64,000 nucleotides of DNA from Bifidobacterium breve (GCA_945881945.1 CAMCVO010000004.1:1-64000); one strand, 5' to 3'; positions 9,004-17,962 are shown, counted from the stretch's first letter. A program made the numbers and translations. Notes: generated by a model from the letters alone, not told the origin.

Positions 9004-10556
9004 TTAAATCTAAGATTCGCAAATATCATGCTCCGGTTTGGGATGAGCCTTTGGTCATGCAAATGGGTAAAGCTGGAAGGCGTGGGGCAATTGCTCCAGT
9101 AACTGAAGGTGCTATCGCCTCCGCTGTTGGTCCAGCCATAGATTTGATTCCTGCATCAATGCGCAGATTGAATGTATTGGATTTACCAGAGCTTTCTGAG
9201 TTTGAAGTACAACGCCATTATTTACATCTATCCCAACAAACCTTAGGAATGATGGGAATTAGCTTATTTGGTACCTGCACTATGAAATACAATCCAAGAG
9301 TTAATGAAAGAATTGTTTATCAACCTTTTGTCTCTGAGGTTCACCCTCATCAAGATCCTTCAACTATGCAAGGAATACTTGAGGTTGTAAACCGATTTGA
9401 TCATTTGTTACGAAAATTATCAGGCCTAGACAAGTTTGTTTTTCAAGCAGGTGGCGGAGCCGATGCAGCTTATACGCAAGCTTGTATTACCCGTGCTTAC
9501 CATGCCTCAAGAGGTGAACTTGCCCAACGTAATGAAATAATTACTACCGCTCAAGCACATCCATGTAATCCTGCAACTGCAGCTGCTGCAGGTTTTAAAA
9601 TTATTACATTAGCTCTTGAAGATGATGGCTATCCTTCAGTTGAATCTTTGCGATCTGTAGTCTCTGAAAGGACTGCAGCATTAATGGTGAACAACCCAGA
9701 TGACATAGGTATTTACAATCCAAAGATTAAAGAATGGGTTGATATTGTCCATGAAGCTGGAGGTTTGTGTTTTTACGATCACGCCAATTTCAATGGGGTA
9801 ATGACTCGAATTCGTGCTGCAGATATCGGTTTTGACGCATGTATGTACATGCTTCATAAAACATTTGGTGGTCCAAAGGGTGGTGGTGGCCCAGCTGTTG
9901 GTGCATACGGGTGTAATGAAAAGTTAATTCCATTCCTACCAGGCCCAATTGTTGAGACCAATAAAGATGGTTCCTTTTATCTTAGAGATTCAAATCCTAA
10001 TGGCGTAGCAAGGATCAGAGAGTTTCTTGGCAATATTCCAACTGTTATTCGGGCATATTCTTGGACCAGATCTATGGGCATCGAAGGATTACGAGATGCT
10101 GCAAATATTTCTGTTTTAGCTAATAACTACATGGAAAAAAGATTATTAGAAATTCCAGGAGTGACTAAGGGTATGCCTGATGTAAAGGGGCGTAGGCTGG
10201 AAATGACAAGATATAGCCTAGGTGAGTTAACTGATCAAACGGGCGTATCATGTATTGACATTCAAAATCGAATGACCGATTTTGGTGTCGACGCCTACTG
10301 GTTAAGTCATGAGCCATGGTTTATCCCGGAGCCATTCACGCCCGAAGCTGGTGAGTTGTGGTCTGTAGAAGACATCGATTACTGGATTGATGTCTTGGAA
10401 ACCGTTTGTACTGAAGCAAGAACTAATCCAGAGATTGTAAAAACAGCGCCACATAATCAAGTAGTTCATAAACAAAATTCAACAAATTTAAGTGACCCAC
10501 AAAAATGGGCTACAACTTGGCGTGCATACAAGCGTAAGTATGCAGTCACAGATTAA
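9000..10556 (+). CDS. Divergent GcvPB-like subunit (PLP-binding P-protein, subunit 2)
   Basis: A 518-residue partner of the preceding gene, overlapping it by ATGA. It keeps the CTMKYNP motif (93-99) and the PLP lysine K287 in LHKTF, followed by a glycine-rich GGGGP loop. Around the active site it departs from canonical GcvPB: HKTF(S/T)xPHGGGG is HKTFGGPKGGGG, and AHGTNPAS is AHPCNPAT (186-192). The fold and the PLP site are intact, so an active decarboxylase is expected, but the substrate may not be glycine. The housekeeping glycine cleavage genes are not in this window. Function as a heterodimer with the 7585-9003 product is inferred from pairing and coupling. Confidence 0.82.
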   Translation: MIKSKIRKYHAPVWDEPLVMQMGKAGRRGAIAPVTEGAIASAVGPAIDLIPASMRRLNVLDLPELSEFEVQRHYLHLSQQTLGMMGISLFGTCTMKYNPRVNERIVYQPFVSEVHPHQDPSTMQGILEVVNRFDHLLRKLSGLDKFVFQAGGGADAAYTQACITRAYHASRGELAQRNEIITTAQAHPCNPATAAAAGFKIITLALEDDGYPSVESLRSVVSERTAALMVNNPDDIGIYNPKIKEWVDIVHEAGGLCFYDHANFNGVMTRIRAADIGFDACMYMLHKTFGGPKGGGGPAVGAYGCNEKLIPFLPGPIVETNKDGSFYLRDSNPNGVARIREFLGNIPTVIRAYSWTRSMGIEGLRDAANISVLANNYMEKRLLEIPGVTKGMPDVKGRRLEMTRYSLGELTDQTGVSCIDIQNRMTDFGVDAYWLSHEPWFIPEPFTPEAGELWSVEDIDYWIDVLETVCTEARTNPEIVKTAPHNQVVHKQNSTNLSDPQKWATTWRAYKRKYAVTD

Positions 10557-10573
10557 GGTCTTGGACACACTTA

Positions 10574-11515
10574 TTGTCTGAGTATAAATTTGCTGTCGTA
10601 GGGGCGGGCAGTATTGGAGTTGGATGGTCGATTGTTTTTGCGCGTGCAGGGTATAGCGTTTGTGTTTTTGACATAAAACCTGAGATCTTAGATCGGTTTT
10701 GGGTTCAAATAAATAGCAAGTTAAAACTGCTGGCAGAGAATGACTTATTGCAGGAGGATTTGGAAGCTATAAGTAAGAGAATTACAACAACTACAGAGTT
10801 GTCACAGGCGTTAACTGGTGCAGATTACGTGCAAGAATGTGGCCCAGAAGAATTACAGATCAAGCAGAATATTTATAAAAAATTAGAAGAACTTTCTAGT
10901 CCAAATGCAATACTAGCTAGTTCTTCATCAGCATTAACTACAACGCAGTTTGCCTCAGATCTTCCGACTAAACATAGGTGCTTGGTCGTTCACCCCGGTA
11001 ATCCACCATATTTACTTGCCATAGCAGAGGTGGTCCCTGCATCATTTACTTCAAATCATTGCGTGGAGGAAACATTTAAGATTCTAAGATCTGTAGAAAT
11101 GGCCCCCATACTTGTATCTCATGAGCCAAAAGGCTTTGTATTCAATCGAATACAGGGTGCGGTTTTGCGTGAGGCTTACTCACTTGTGCGTGACGGTGTT
11201 ATCTCCCCTCAAGATTTAGATTTAATAGTTACTGAGGGTTTAGGTAAACGTTGGTCCATCGTTGGACCCTTTGCGACTGCAGCACTTAATGTGCAAGGTG
11301 GCATAAAAGCCCATGCGGCACGGATGGGACAAAGTTATTTTGAGATGGGGCAAAGCAGAGGTCAAAATGAACCTTGGAGTGCAGAGCTAATTGAAAAAGT
11401 ATCTAAAGATATTGAGATAAAACTCAATAATTCAGATTGGCTAATCAATGTTGAAAAAAGAGATTTGGCGTTGATGAAGATAACTAAGCTATTACTGGAA
11501 ATCATCAAGCCATAA
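10574..11515 (+). CDS. 3-hydroxyacyl-CoA dehydrogenase-like enzyme (lambda-crystallin / L-gulonate dehydrogenase type)
   Basis: A 313-residue NAD-dependent dehydrogenase. An N-terminal Rossmann site GAGSIG (10-15) is followed by the SSSSAL segment and HPGNPP, with the probable catalytic His at residue 140. The HPxNPP pattern and single-domain length fit the lambda-crystallin/L-gulonate 3-dehydrogenase/carnitine dehydrogenase group more than fatty-acid beta-oxidation enzymes. The start is a TTG, 17 bases after the GcvPB-like stop, so it probably ends the plus-strand operon. It converges on the CoA-transferase genes six bases later. A hydroxy acid or hydroxyacyl-CoA intermediate is the likely substrate. 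Confidence 0.82.
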   Translation: MSEYKFAVVGAGSIGVGWSIVFARAGYSVCVFDIKPEILDRFWVQINSKLKLLAENDLLQEDLEAISKRITTTTELSQALTGADYVQECGPEELQIKQNIYKKLEELSSPNAILASSSSALTTTQFASDLPTKHRCLVVHPGNPPYLLAIAEVVPASFTSNHCVEETFKILRSVEMAPILVSHEPKGFVFNRIQGAVLREAYSLVRDGVISPQDLDLIVTEGLGKRWSIVGPFATAALNVQGGIKAHAARMGQSYFEMGQSRGQNEPWSAELIEKVSKDIEIKLNNSDWLINVEKRDLALMKITKLLLEIIKP

Positions 11516-11521
11516 ACTGCT

Positions 11522-12301
11522 TTATCTGTCAGAAGTTTTAATCAGTTCGCGTATCTTGGTGAGCTCCACCGGCTTTGGTTGTTCAGTAATCTTCATTGAT
11601 TGTGAAAATTTCAATTCCCAACCGGTATTTTCAATAACCTGTTCTTTACTCACGCCGGGATGAAGGTGAGTCATTGTTAGTTCTAGCGTTTTAGGATCTG
11701 GCTCAAGAATCCCCAAATTAGTTATCACTTTACTTGGCCCACCACCACGTAAGCCATATTTTTCTCGAGAGCCCACTCCATCACCAAATCCCATCGAAGT
11801 CACGAAATCAACTTGGTTTACAAAAGCTCGTTTTGTCTGATTAATTATTATAATTACCTCTTTACAAGCCCCTGCAATTTCAGTTGCACCTCCAGCACCT
11901 GGCAGTCTGACTTTTGGCGCTTGGTATGTCTGTCCAATATAAGTGGTATTGATATTTGCATATCTATCAATTTGAGCTGCGCCAAGAAAACCAACATCAA
12001 TTCGTCCTGACTGAAGCCAATAATTGAAAATTTCTGGCATACCAACAACTGTTAGTGCTTCATTGGCAAGTTCTCCATCTCCAATTGAAAGTGGCAATTT
12101 TTGGGGGTTTGTATTGACTGTTCCAGATTCATAAATTAGGAATAAGTTAGGCGCGTGCATAGATTTAGCAAGAATTGCAGCCGTACTTGGGATACCAATT
12201 CCAACAAAGCAAGTATCAGTGTTCTTAAGTATTTTTGCAGCGGTAATTGTCATGATTTCGTCATCACTCCAGGTTAAATCACTATCGAGTTTGCTACTCA
12301 T
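11522..12301 (-). CDS. CoA-transferase beta subunit (GctB/IpdB-like)
   Basis: A 259-residue family I CoA-transferase subunit. The catalytic-glutamate motif is present in LIYESG (E58), which in family I enzymes forms the glutamyl-CoA thioester, so transferase chemistry is likely retained. Other conserved pieces are GGGGATEIA-like (PGAGGATEIAG) and an EPDPKTLELT segment. The length and sequence resemble glutaconate CoA-transferase B and the actinobacterial IpdB group. It overlaps the alpha subunit gene by ATGA (12298-12301). It probably activates or deactivates an acid product of the neighbouring pathway; the acid is unknown. Confidence 0.87.
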   Translation of the reverse strand: MSSKLDSDLTWSDDEIMTITAAKILKNTDTCFVGIGIPSTAAILAKSMHAPNLFLIYESGTVNTNPQKLPLSIGDGELANEALTVVGMPEIFNYWLQSGRIDVGFLGAAQIDRYANINTTYIGQTYQAPKVRLPGAGGATEIAGACKEVIIIINQTKRAFVNQVDFVTSMGFGDGVGSREKYGLRGGGPSKVITNLGILEPDPKTLELTMTHLHPGVSKEQVIENTGWELKFSQSMKITEQPKPVELTKIRELIKTSDR

Positions 12302-13128
12302 GACTTTGGCCCCTTTGCATTAGATTCTTTATGAATAACATCATCTAACCAAGTCAAGAATGTATCTCTCTCCTTTGCAATTTTGTCCCAGGCGATATAT
12401 GCACTGTTATCCCGCTCGTAATAACCCGAAGCATAAGAAGGCCAAGCGCCCCTGGGTGCTAATGAGATTACATCAATTTGAATATTAGGAATGATGATTG
12501 AATTAAATTTGGGCGTGAATTCTTCTACAACTTCTTCAACTGTTACTAAAACTTTTTTCGCAGCAAACACTGCTTCTCGAGCTACCCCTGTTATCCCCCA
12601 TAACATTACATTTCCAGCCTTATCAGCTTGCTGGGCATGGAGAACTGTTACATCAGGATTAATTGCCGATACCGCGGTTAAAACCTCGTCACTGAAAGGA
12701 GAATTTATCTCCACTACCCCGGAGGTCTGATCAAAAAGATCTGAACCTCGGTACCCTCGCATCACCGTAAAGGGCAATCCTGATGCGCCTGCCACATATT
12801 TATTTGTTAGTCCAGCGTGGGTATGTTCCTCGATTTCCAATTTTTGCGGCCAACTGTTCTGATAAGCATCGCGAAATCGATGTAATGAACCAACGCCAGG
12901 ATTTCCTCCCCAAGAAAAGATCAATTTTTTTATGCATCCTGCACCAATCATTTGGTCATAGATCAAATCTGGAGTCAACCTGATCGCCGTAAGGTCCTTT
13001 ATCTTCTGACGAATGATTTCATGGCCAGCAGCAAATGGAATTAAGTGAGTGAAACCCTCCATGGCAATGGTTTCACCATCTTTCACAAACTCATTTATGG
13101 CACTAGATAAATCTGCAAATTTCACCAT
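12298..13128 (-). CDS. CoA-transferase alpha subunit (GctA/IpdA-like)
   Basis: A 276-residue family I CoA-transferase subunit with the N-terminal DGETIAMEGFTHLIPFAAGHEIIRQ-type opening and a WGGNPGVGS loop. The PDVTVLHAQQADKAGN segment is typical of the alpha subunits. It is the first gene of a two-gene minus-strand operon with the beta subunit. The 158-bp region upstream is shared with the divergent SDR gene at 13287 and holds a perfect 10-bp palindrome. Canonical partners are glutaconyl-, 3-oxoacyl- or ring-cleavage-product CoA esters; none can be chosen from sequence alone. Confidence 0.87.
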   Translation of the reverse strand: MVKFADLSSAINEFVKDGETIAMEGFTHLIPFAAGHEIIRQKIKDLTAIRLTPDLIYDQMIGAGCIKKLIFSWGGNPGVGSLHRFRDAYQNSWPQKLEIEEHTHAGLTNKYVAGASGLPFTVMRGYRGSDLFDQTSGVVEINSPFSDEVLTAVSAINPDVTVLHAQQADKAGNVMLWGITGVAREAVFAAKKVLVTVEEVVEEFTPKFNSIIIPNIQIDVISLAPRGAWPSYASGYYERDNSAYIAWDKIAKERDTFLTWLDDVIHKESNAKGPKS

Positions 13129-13211
13129 GTTCTGACTCTTTTCAATTGAAATTACTCAACTTTAGGATGAAGCAAATATACAACAGCAAACTCTAACCCG
13201 TATAATAATGG

Positions 13212-13221
13212 TTACCGGTAA
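13212..13221. promoter_or_regulatory. Perfect palindrome TTACCGGTAA in a divergent promoter region
   Basis: The 10-bp palindrome lies between the start of the CoA-transferase operon (minus) and the SDR operon (plus). A TATAAT-like hexamer is just upstream at about 13201-13206. A symmetric site with a central CG at such a place fits a LacI- or GntR-type operator serving both operons, but no regulator gene is nearby. Confidence 0.35.
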
Positions 13222-13286
13222 AAATAGAAAACCACTACTTTGAAAGGTTCCCTCTTTCATAGAGAATCTTTCAATGAGGAGCTCAC

Positions 13287-14036
13287 ATGATGCTACCTAA
13301 TATGTCAGGCAAAATTGCAGTTGTGACTGGCGGATCCTCTGGCATCGGAGCAGCGATCGTCAATCGATTTCTTGAAAAAGGTGCGACGGTAATCTCGTTA
13401 GATTTGGTCAAACCAACTAATCAAAATCAGCAGGCGATACATTTTGATTGTGATTTGACTCATGAAGAATCTGTTTCACTGGCTTTTACAGATATTAAAA
13501 AGAATTATGGCTCGGTAGACATAATCTGTGCCAATGCCGGAATTGTTCCTGCTTGGAGTCGAATTACAGATACAGAATTTTCTGATTGGAAAAAAGTTAT
13601 AGATGTAAATGTGAATTCACTTTTTTTAACAATATCAAAGGGTGCTGAATTGTTGAAGAGTGGCACAGGAACCGTAGTAATTACTGGATCGTTAAACTCT
13701 TGGAAAGGTGATGCCAATATAGCTTCTTATGTTGCGAGCAAACATGCAGCGCTTGGGCTTTTGAAATCTGCGGCATTAGATTTAGGCCGAGAAGGTATCA
13801 GAGTAAATGGAGTAGCACCTGGGCCTATCGCAACACAGGCGCTAATATCAAGAGTGAAAAGTAGAATAAAAAAGGATGATAAAGATGTTGAAAGTTTTAT
13901 TCAAAAGTTTGCGGAAGCAACTGCCTTGAAAAGAATTGCAACTATTGATGAGGTGGTAAATACAATAGACTTTCTAGCAAACGAACAGTCCTCAGGAATA
14001 ACTGGGCAGTTAATAGCAGTAGATTGCGGTGTATAA
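13287..14036 (+). CDS. SDR-family NAD(P)-dependent oxidoreductase
   Basis: A 249-residue classical SDR. It has TGGSSGIG at residues 14-21, CANAG at about 81-85, catalytic Ser135, Tyr148 and Lys152 (YVASK), and an NGVAPGPI segment after the active site. GAGGAG lies seven bases before the ATG at 13287. It is first in a two-gene plus-strand operon with the SDR at 14038. The C-terminus (GITGQLIAVDCGV) is of the usual 3-oxoacyl-ACP-reductase-like type. Substrate unknown; the divergent CoA-transferase genes suggest a hydroxy or keto acid in the same pathway. Confidence 0.88.
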   Translation: MMLPNMSGKIAVVTGGSSGIGAAIVNRFLEKGATVISLDLVKPTNQNQQAIHFDCDLTHEESVSLAFTDIKKNYGSVDIICANAGIVPAWSRITDTEFSDWKKVIDVNVNSLFLTISKGAELLKSGTGTVVITGSLNSWKGDANIASYVASKHAALGLLKSAALDLGREGIRVNGVAPGPIATQALISRVKSRIKKDDKDVESFIQKFAEATALKRIATIDEVVNTIDFLANEQSSGITGQLIAVDCGV

Positions 14037-14037
14037 A

Positions 14038-14805
14038 ATGAGTTACGACTTGTCAGGTAAAACCATCCTGGTTACCGGCGCTTCTCGTGGTATCGGCGCT
14101 GCTATTGCAAAATCATGTGCCCTTGCCGGTGCTCATGTAATCTCACACTTCAACTCACATGCAGATGGTGCCACTGAGAATATGAAGGATATTCCCGATT
14201 CACACAAGAGTTTTATAATGCAGAATCTATCTGAACCTGGTTCGGGTAGACAGCTCTGGCACAAGGCAATCAAAGCATCTAAAAAAATCGATATCTTTAT
14301 CAATAATGCGGCAGTTAATATCGAAACGCCATTTGATTCAGCAGTTGATGAATGGGACAAAGGGTGGTTAGAAACTTTTCAGGTTAATGTCTATGAACCG
14401 GCAAATATTATGAAGGAAGCCCTATCTCACTTCCAAACACAGGGTGCAGGTGTAATTATTAGTATGTCGAGTTGGTCTGGACAACGAGGTTCAGCCTTGC
14501 CAACTTTGCCAGCATACGCAGCTTCAAAAGCAGCAGTGAAAGCTTTAACCCAAACTATTGCCAAGAATTATGCTAAAGATGGCGTACTTGCATATGTTAT
14601 TTCTCCTGGAATTGTAAAAACTAGAATGTCGGATTTGGCTGCTGTTGTGCGCGGTGGTGAGGAATCGATGAAATCTCAGTTAGTTATGGGAGAACTGGTT
14701 AAACCAAGTGAATTAGGAGAGCTAGTTGTATTTCTCTCTTCTGGAGCCTGTCGACATCTAACCGGCTCGACAATTGATGTAAATGGCGCCTCTTATATTC
14801 GTTAA
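14038..14805 (+). CDS. SDR-family NAD(P)-dependent oxidoreductase
   Basis: A 255-residue classical SDR with TGASRGIG (13-20), NNAA (89-92), Ser144/145, Tyr160 and Lys164. I choose the ATG at 14038, one base after the TAA of the upstream SDR; an in-frame GTG at 14029 would overlap that gene and has no better site. It is paralogous to the SDR at 2228-2992 (same N-terminus, QRGS loop and DVNGA(S/T)YIR end), which suggests an ancient duplication within this metabolic region. Two SDRs in tandem suggest consecutive or alternative redox steps. Confidence 0.88.
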   Translation: MSYDLSGKTILVTGASRGIGAAIAKSCALAGAHVISHFNSHADGATENMKDIPDSHKSFIMQNLSEPGSGRQLWHKAIKASKKIDIFINNAAVNIETPFDSAVDEWDKGWLETFQVNVYEPANIMKEALSHFQTQGAGVIISMSSWSGQRGSALPTLPAYAASKAAVKALTQTIAKNYAKDGVLAYVISPGIVKTRMSDLAAVVRGGEESMKSQLVMGELVKPSELGELVVFLSSGACRHLTGSTIDVNGASYIR

Positions 14806-14828
14806 ATACTCAATTACTTTCCCTAGGG

Positions 14829-15302
14829 CTAATTTCTATTTATAGAGTGCATTGTGTCCCGATGAAAATCAATCGTTGAAACCGCATATAAGCGTAAACT
14901 TTTTATAACCCAGCCGCTCTTTGTTCTTTTAAATTCACTCTGATATCCACCCCACAAATGCCCAATCTCACTCTTGTTTCTGTATCGATGCCATGCATAC
15001 AGATAACAAGAACTGGTTGCTGTCTCTGCATCAGCACTTAAAATTAAGAAGTTAGAAATATGATGACTTGTAGCTGTAAAAGTTGTGGATAAGCCTTTGC
15101 TCACCATCTCAAAAATTTGATCCTGCCCATTCAGATTATCAACCTCCGGGCCGTAATCAACCACCGCATCAATAGCAAAGAGTTCACTTAGCTCTTTCGG
15201 CATGTTCCTATCAAAGAAATAGCAGTATTTTTTCATTAGATCTTCTATAGCAATTCGATCATTCGGAGTGATCGTCAAATCATTTGGAATATTCGTTGTC
15301 AT
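14829..15302 (-). CDS. SnoaL-like (NTF2-fold) protein
   Basis: A 157-residue single-domain protein of the SnoaL-like/nuclear-transport-factor-2 fold. The N-terminal helix pair contains IEDLMKKYCYFFDRNMPKEL and the phrase FAIDAVVDYG; a HHISNFLI strand carries the usual pocket His; the end is GWVIKSLRL. Members include small dehydratases, isomerases and ring-hydroxylating dioxygenase beta-like proteins. I use the ATG at 15302, with AAGGAAG upstream. It converges with the SDR pair and is divergent from the amino-acid ABC importer. No specific reaction can be named. Confidence 0.75.
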   Translation of the reverse strand: MTTNIPNDLTITPNDRIAIEDLMKKYCYFFDRNMPKELSELFAIDAVVDYGPEVDNLNGQDQIFEMVSKGLSTTFTATSHHISNFLILSADAETATSSCYLYAWHRYRNKSEIGHLWGGYQSEFKRTKSGWVIKSLRLYAVSTIDFHRDTMHSINRN

Positions 15303-15518
15303 TGCCCAAGGCTTCCTTAACTTAAGTGAAAATACCAAACCTGCACAGGATTAGTGATGGGTGAAAGGTACCTTGAGGGCCATTTTGAGTGAGAATCACC
15401 TGAGACGCAAAGATTACTTTTCTGTAACAATCCTATTCAACCTGCCAAAATCCTTTTTTTGGGGGTATGGCAAGGCTAGGGTTGAGCCTTCGCTCAAAGA
15501 GAAATACATGGAGTTTAG

Positions 15519-16280
15519 ATGACGCAATCCCAAGTACTCATGGAGCTAACTGGCGTTCGAAAAACTTTTGGAAAAGTAGAAGTGCTTCACCATATTGATT
15601 TGAAAATTAATAAGGGAAGCCATGCAGTTATTTTTGGTCCATCAGGTTCGGGTAAGTCAACTTTACTTCGGTGTATGAATTTACTGGAAGAGCCAGATGA
15701 AGGCTCAATAAAATTCATGCAAGATGAATTTGGTCCTGGTGACAAAACCAATAAGCAGGTCAATCGAAAGAAGCCAATTGAATTAAGACGAAAAGTGGGA
15801 ATGGTATTTCAACAGTTTAATTTATTTCCACACTTATCAGCACTTGATAATCTTGCATTGCCATATCGCTCGGTTAGAGGGGGCTCTGTAAAAGATGCAC
15901 AAGAGCGTGCTGCACATGAGCTCAAGAAGGTTGGCTTACTAAAATTAGCAGCAAATTATCCTTCAGAGCTATCAGGTGGGCAACAGCAAAGAGTTGCAAT
16001 AGCAAGAGCGTTAAGCCTTGATCCTGAATTAATGCTATTTGATGAACCTACTTCAGCACTAGATCCTGAATTAGTTGGTGAAGTTCTTGGAGTTATGCGT
16101 GACCTAGCTGAAAGTGGCATGACCATGGTTGTCGTGACTCATGAAATGAATTTTGCTCGTGAAATTGGTGATTTGAATGTATTCATGGAGGATGGCAATG
16201 TTGTGGCAACAGGTGGTGCGGACTTCTTTGAGAGCTGCACGAACGAGCGTGCTAAACAATTTATAGGATCGGTGCTGTAA
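15519..16280 (+). CDS. Amino-acid ABC transporter, ATP-binding protein (GlnQ/HisP type)
   Basis: A 253-residue ABC ATPase. Walker A GPSGSGKST is at residues 40-48, the Q-loop in VFQQFNLFPHL, signature LSGGQQQR (151-158), Walker B LMLFDEPTSAL, and the His switch in VVTHEM. The HisP/GlnQ pattern is typical of polar-amino-acid importers. GGAG precedes the ATG by five bases, and a small hairpin (15482-15497) lies in the 5' region. The stop overlaps the permease start (TAATG). With the next two genes it forms a complete importer that feeds the catabolic genes around it. Confidence 0.93.
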   Translation: MTQSQVLMELTGVRKTFGKVEVLHHIDLKINKGSHAVIFGPSGSGKSTLLRCMNLLEEPDEGSIKFMQDEFGPGDKTNKQVNRKKPIELRRKVGMVFQQFNLFPHLSALDNLALPYRSVRGGSVKDAQERAAHELKKVGLLKLAANYPSELSGGQQQRVAIARALSLDPELMLFDEPTSALDPELVGEVLGVMRDLAESGMTMVVVTHEMNFAREIGDLNVFMEDGNVVATGGADFFESCTNERAKQFIGSVL

Positions 16281-17032
16281 TGGATGAGGGTGGCGTAGCT
16301 CCAATAAATTTCATGTGGCACCTGGTTTGGGATTACAAAGCCGAACTTTTCAAGGGGCTGCTGACCGCAGTAGGTGTATCTATTTGCGCCCTAATAATCT
16401 CGCTGGCCGTTGGCATGCTCTTTGCACTAGCAAGAATGAGTAGATACAAAATTGTCTCTGGATTTGCAACCGCTTATGTAAATATATTCCGAGGAATACC
16501 TGCCCTAGTGAGTGTAATCTGGGTTTACTTTGGCTGGTCTCTACTGTTTGGTCACAATTTCACCGTATTCCAAGCAGGCGTTATAGCTTTAACTCTTTTG
16601 TACTCATCATTTTTTTGTGAAATTTTTCGTTCTGCATTACAAGCAATCCCTAAGGGTCAAAGAGAAGCAGGAATGGCTCTTGGTATGACACGGGGTAAAA
16701 TCTTTAAGTCAATTTTGGCACCACAATCGATCAAAATTGCTATCCCTAATATTGGCAGCATGTATATCGGAATGATCAAAGATACTTCTACCTTTGCAAT
16801 TATTGGCATGGTTGAGGTTGTACGAGTTACTCAAAACTTAAATTCAACATACTTCCAACCATTTGTTCTTTATACGGCTGCAGCCGGCCTTTATGTAGCG
16901 ATAGCCTTTTTAATTGATTTTATATTCAGGAATGTTGAATTAAATATGGCATATCCACCACGGGGCCGCATATCTAAGTTTCTCAATCGCAAAAAGAAAG
17001 CCTCTGTCGAGAAAATTATTTCTTCGACGTGA
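16280..17032 (+). CDS. Amino-acid ABC transporter, permease (HisM/GlnP type)
   Basis: A 250-residue membrane protein of the His/Glu/Gln permease family with about five transmembrane segments. The EAA-type coupling loop is visible as QREAGMALGMTRGKIFKSILAPQ. Start is coupled to the ATPase gene by a one-base overlap. Only one permease gene is present, so the channel is probably a homodimer. The substrate-binding protein follows 55 bases later. Confidence 0.92.
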   Translation: MDEGGVAPINFMWHLVWDYKAELFKGLLTAVGVSICALIISLAVGMLFALARMSRYKIVSGFATAYVNIFRGIPALVSVIWVYFGWSLLFGHNFTVFQAGVIALTLLYSSFFCEIFRSALQAIPKGQREAGMALGMTRGKIFKSILAPQSIKIAIPNIGSMYIGMIKDTSTFAIIGMVEVVRVTQNLNSTYFQPFVLYTAAAGLYVAIAFLIDFIFRNVELNMAYPPRGRISKFLNRKKKASVEKIISST

Positions 17033-17087
17033 GTGTTTCTAAATTGTGATGAGAAAAGCAAAATATCTCTACCTAGGAAAGGGAAAA

Positions 17088-17909
17088 ATGCGTAAAAAAA
17101 TCGCTATAACCGCCGTGGCTTCACTTCTCGCATCAGCTGTTCTATTCACTGGTGCGTCGTCATCGGCTAATGCAGCAACAAAAAACTTGAATCTTGTTAA
17201 AAAGGGTTCTTTGGTTGTTGGTATGACTTTGCAATTTAAGCCTCAAATGTACTTAGACGCAGCTGGCAAACCAGCTGGCTATGACTATGAGTTATTGAAG
17301 CAACTTGCCAAAGACCTTAAGTTAAAGCTTGAGATTAAGAACATGGATTTTGCTGGATTGATTCCTGGATTAGTTTCCAGACAATTTGATCTAGTCTCTG
17401 TTGGGCTAACAAAAAATCCTGATAGAGAAAAATCAATTCTTTATGTTCGCGAATACATGCCTTACACCACCGTATTAGCAGCTCCTTACGGAGTAACTAA
17501 AGGTTCAACTAAAGATGCATGGAATGCTCCAGGAATCAAGATTACAGCACTTCAAGGAGCTGCTGCATCTAGAATCGTAAAGGCTGATTTCCCTAAGGCA
17601 ACTCTTGTTGAATTCCCACAACAAAATGATGCGTTTCTTGAGGTTGCCTCTCTACGTGCTAATGCAATAGTTGTTGAAGAGAACTTGCTTAACCAATTCA
17701 GCAAAACTAATCCATTCACATTACAAAAAATCAATTTGCCAGCACCATTAAGCCAGGCTTATGGTCAGTGGACTGTTCAACTAGGAAATACAGCTCTTCA
17801 AACTGAGCTTAAGAACTGGTTGTGCGGAAAGCAAAAGAGCAAATTCCTTGCTAATACGTTTAAAAAGCAAATGGGTTACACACAACCAGCACTACCACCC
17901 TGCGTTTAA
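17088..17909 (+). CDS. Amino-acid ABC transporter, substrate-binding protein
   Basis: A 273-residue SBP_bac_3 family protein. The ATG at 17088 is preceded by AGGAAAGGG and starts directly with a signal peptide (KK, hydrophobic AITAVASLLASAVLF, Ala-Asn-Ala cleavage region). An in-frame ATG at 17046 gives a poorer signal and lacks a site. The mature part has the GYDYELLKQLAKDL segment that follows the ligand cleft strand. There is no lipobox cysteine, so it may be free or membrane-held by the uncleaved signal. A strong terminator follows. Polar amino acids or related compounds are the likely ligands. Confidence 0.9.
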   Translation: MRKKIAITAVASLLASAVLFTGASSSANAATKNLNLVKKGSLVVGMTLQFKPQMYLDAAGKPAGYDYELLKQLAKDLKLKLEIKNMDFAGLIPGLVSRQFDLVSVGLTKNPDREKSILYVREYMPYTTVLAAPYGVTKGSTKDAWNAPGIKITALQGAAASRIVKADFPKATLVEFPQQNDAFLEVASLRANAIVVEENLLNQFSKTNPFTLQKINLPAPLSQAYGQWTVQLGNTALQTELKNWLCGKQKSKFLANTFKKQMGYTQPALPPCV

Positions 17910-17962
17910 CGAGTATAAGCAATACTTGGAAATTTGAAGCTTAAAGCTTTAGTTTTCCAAAT

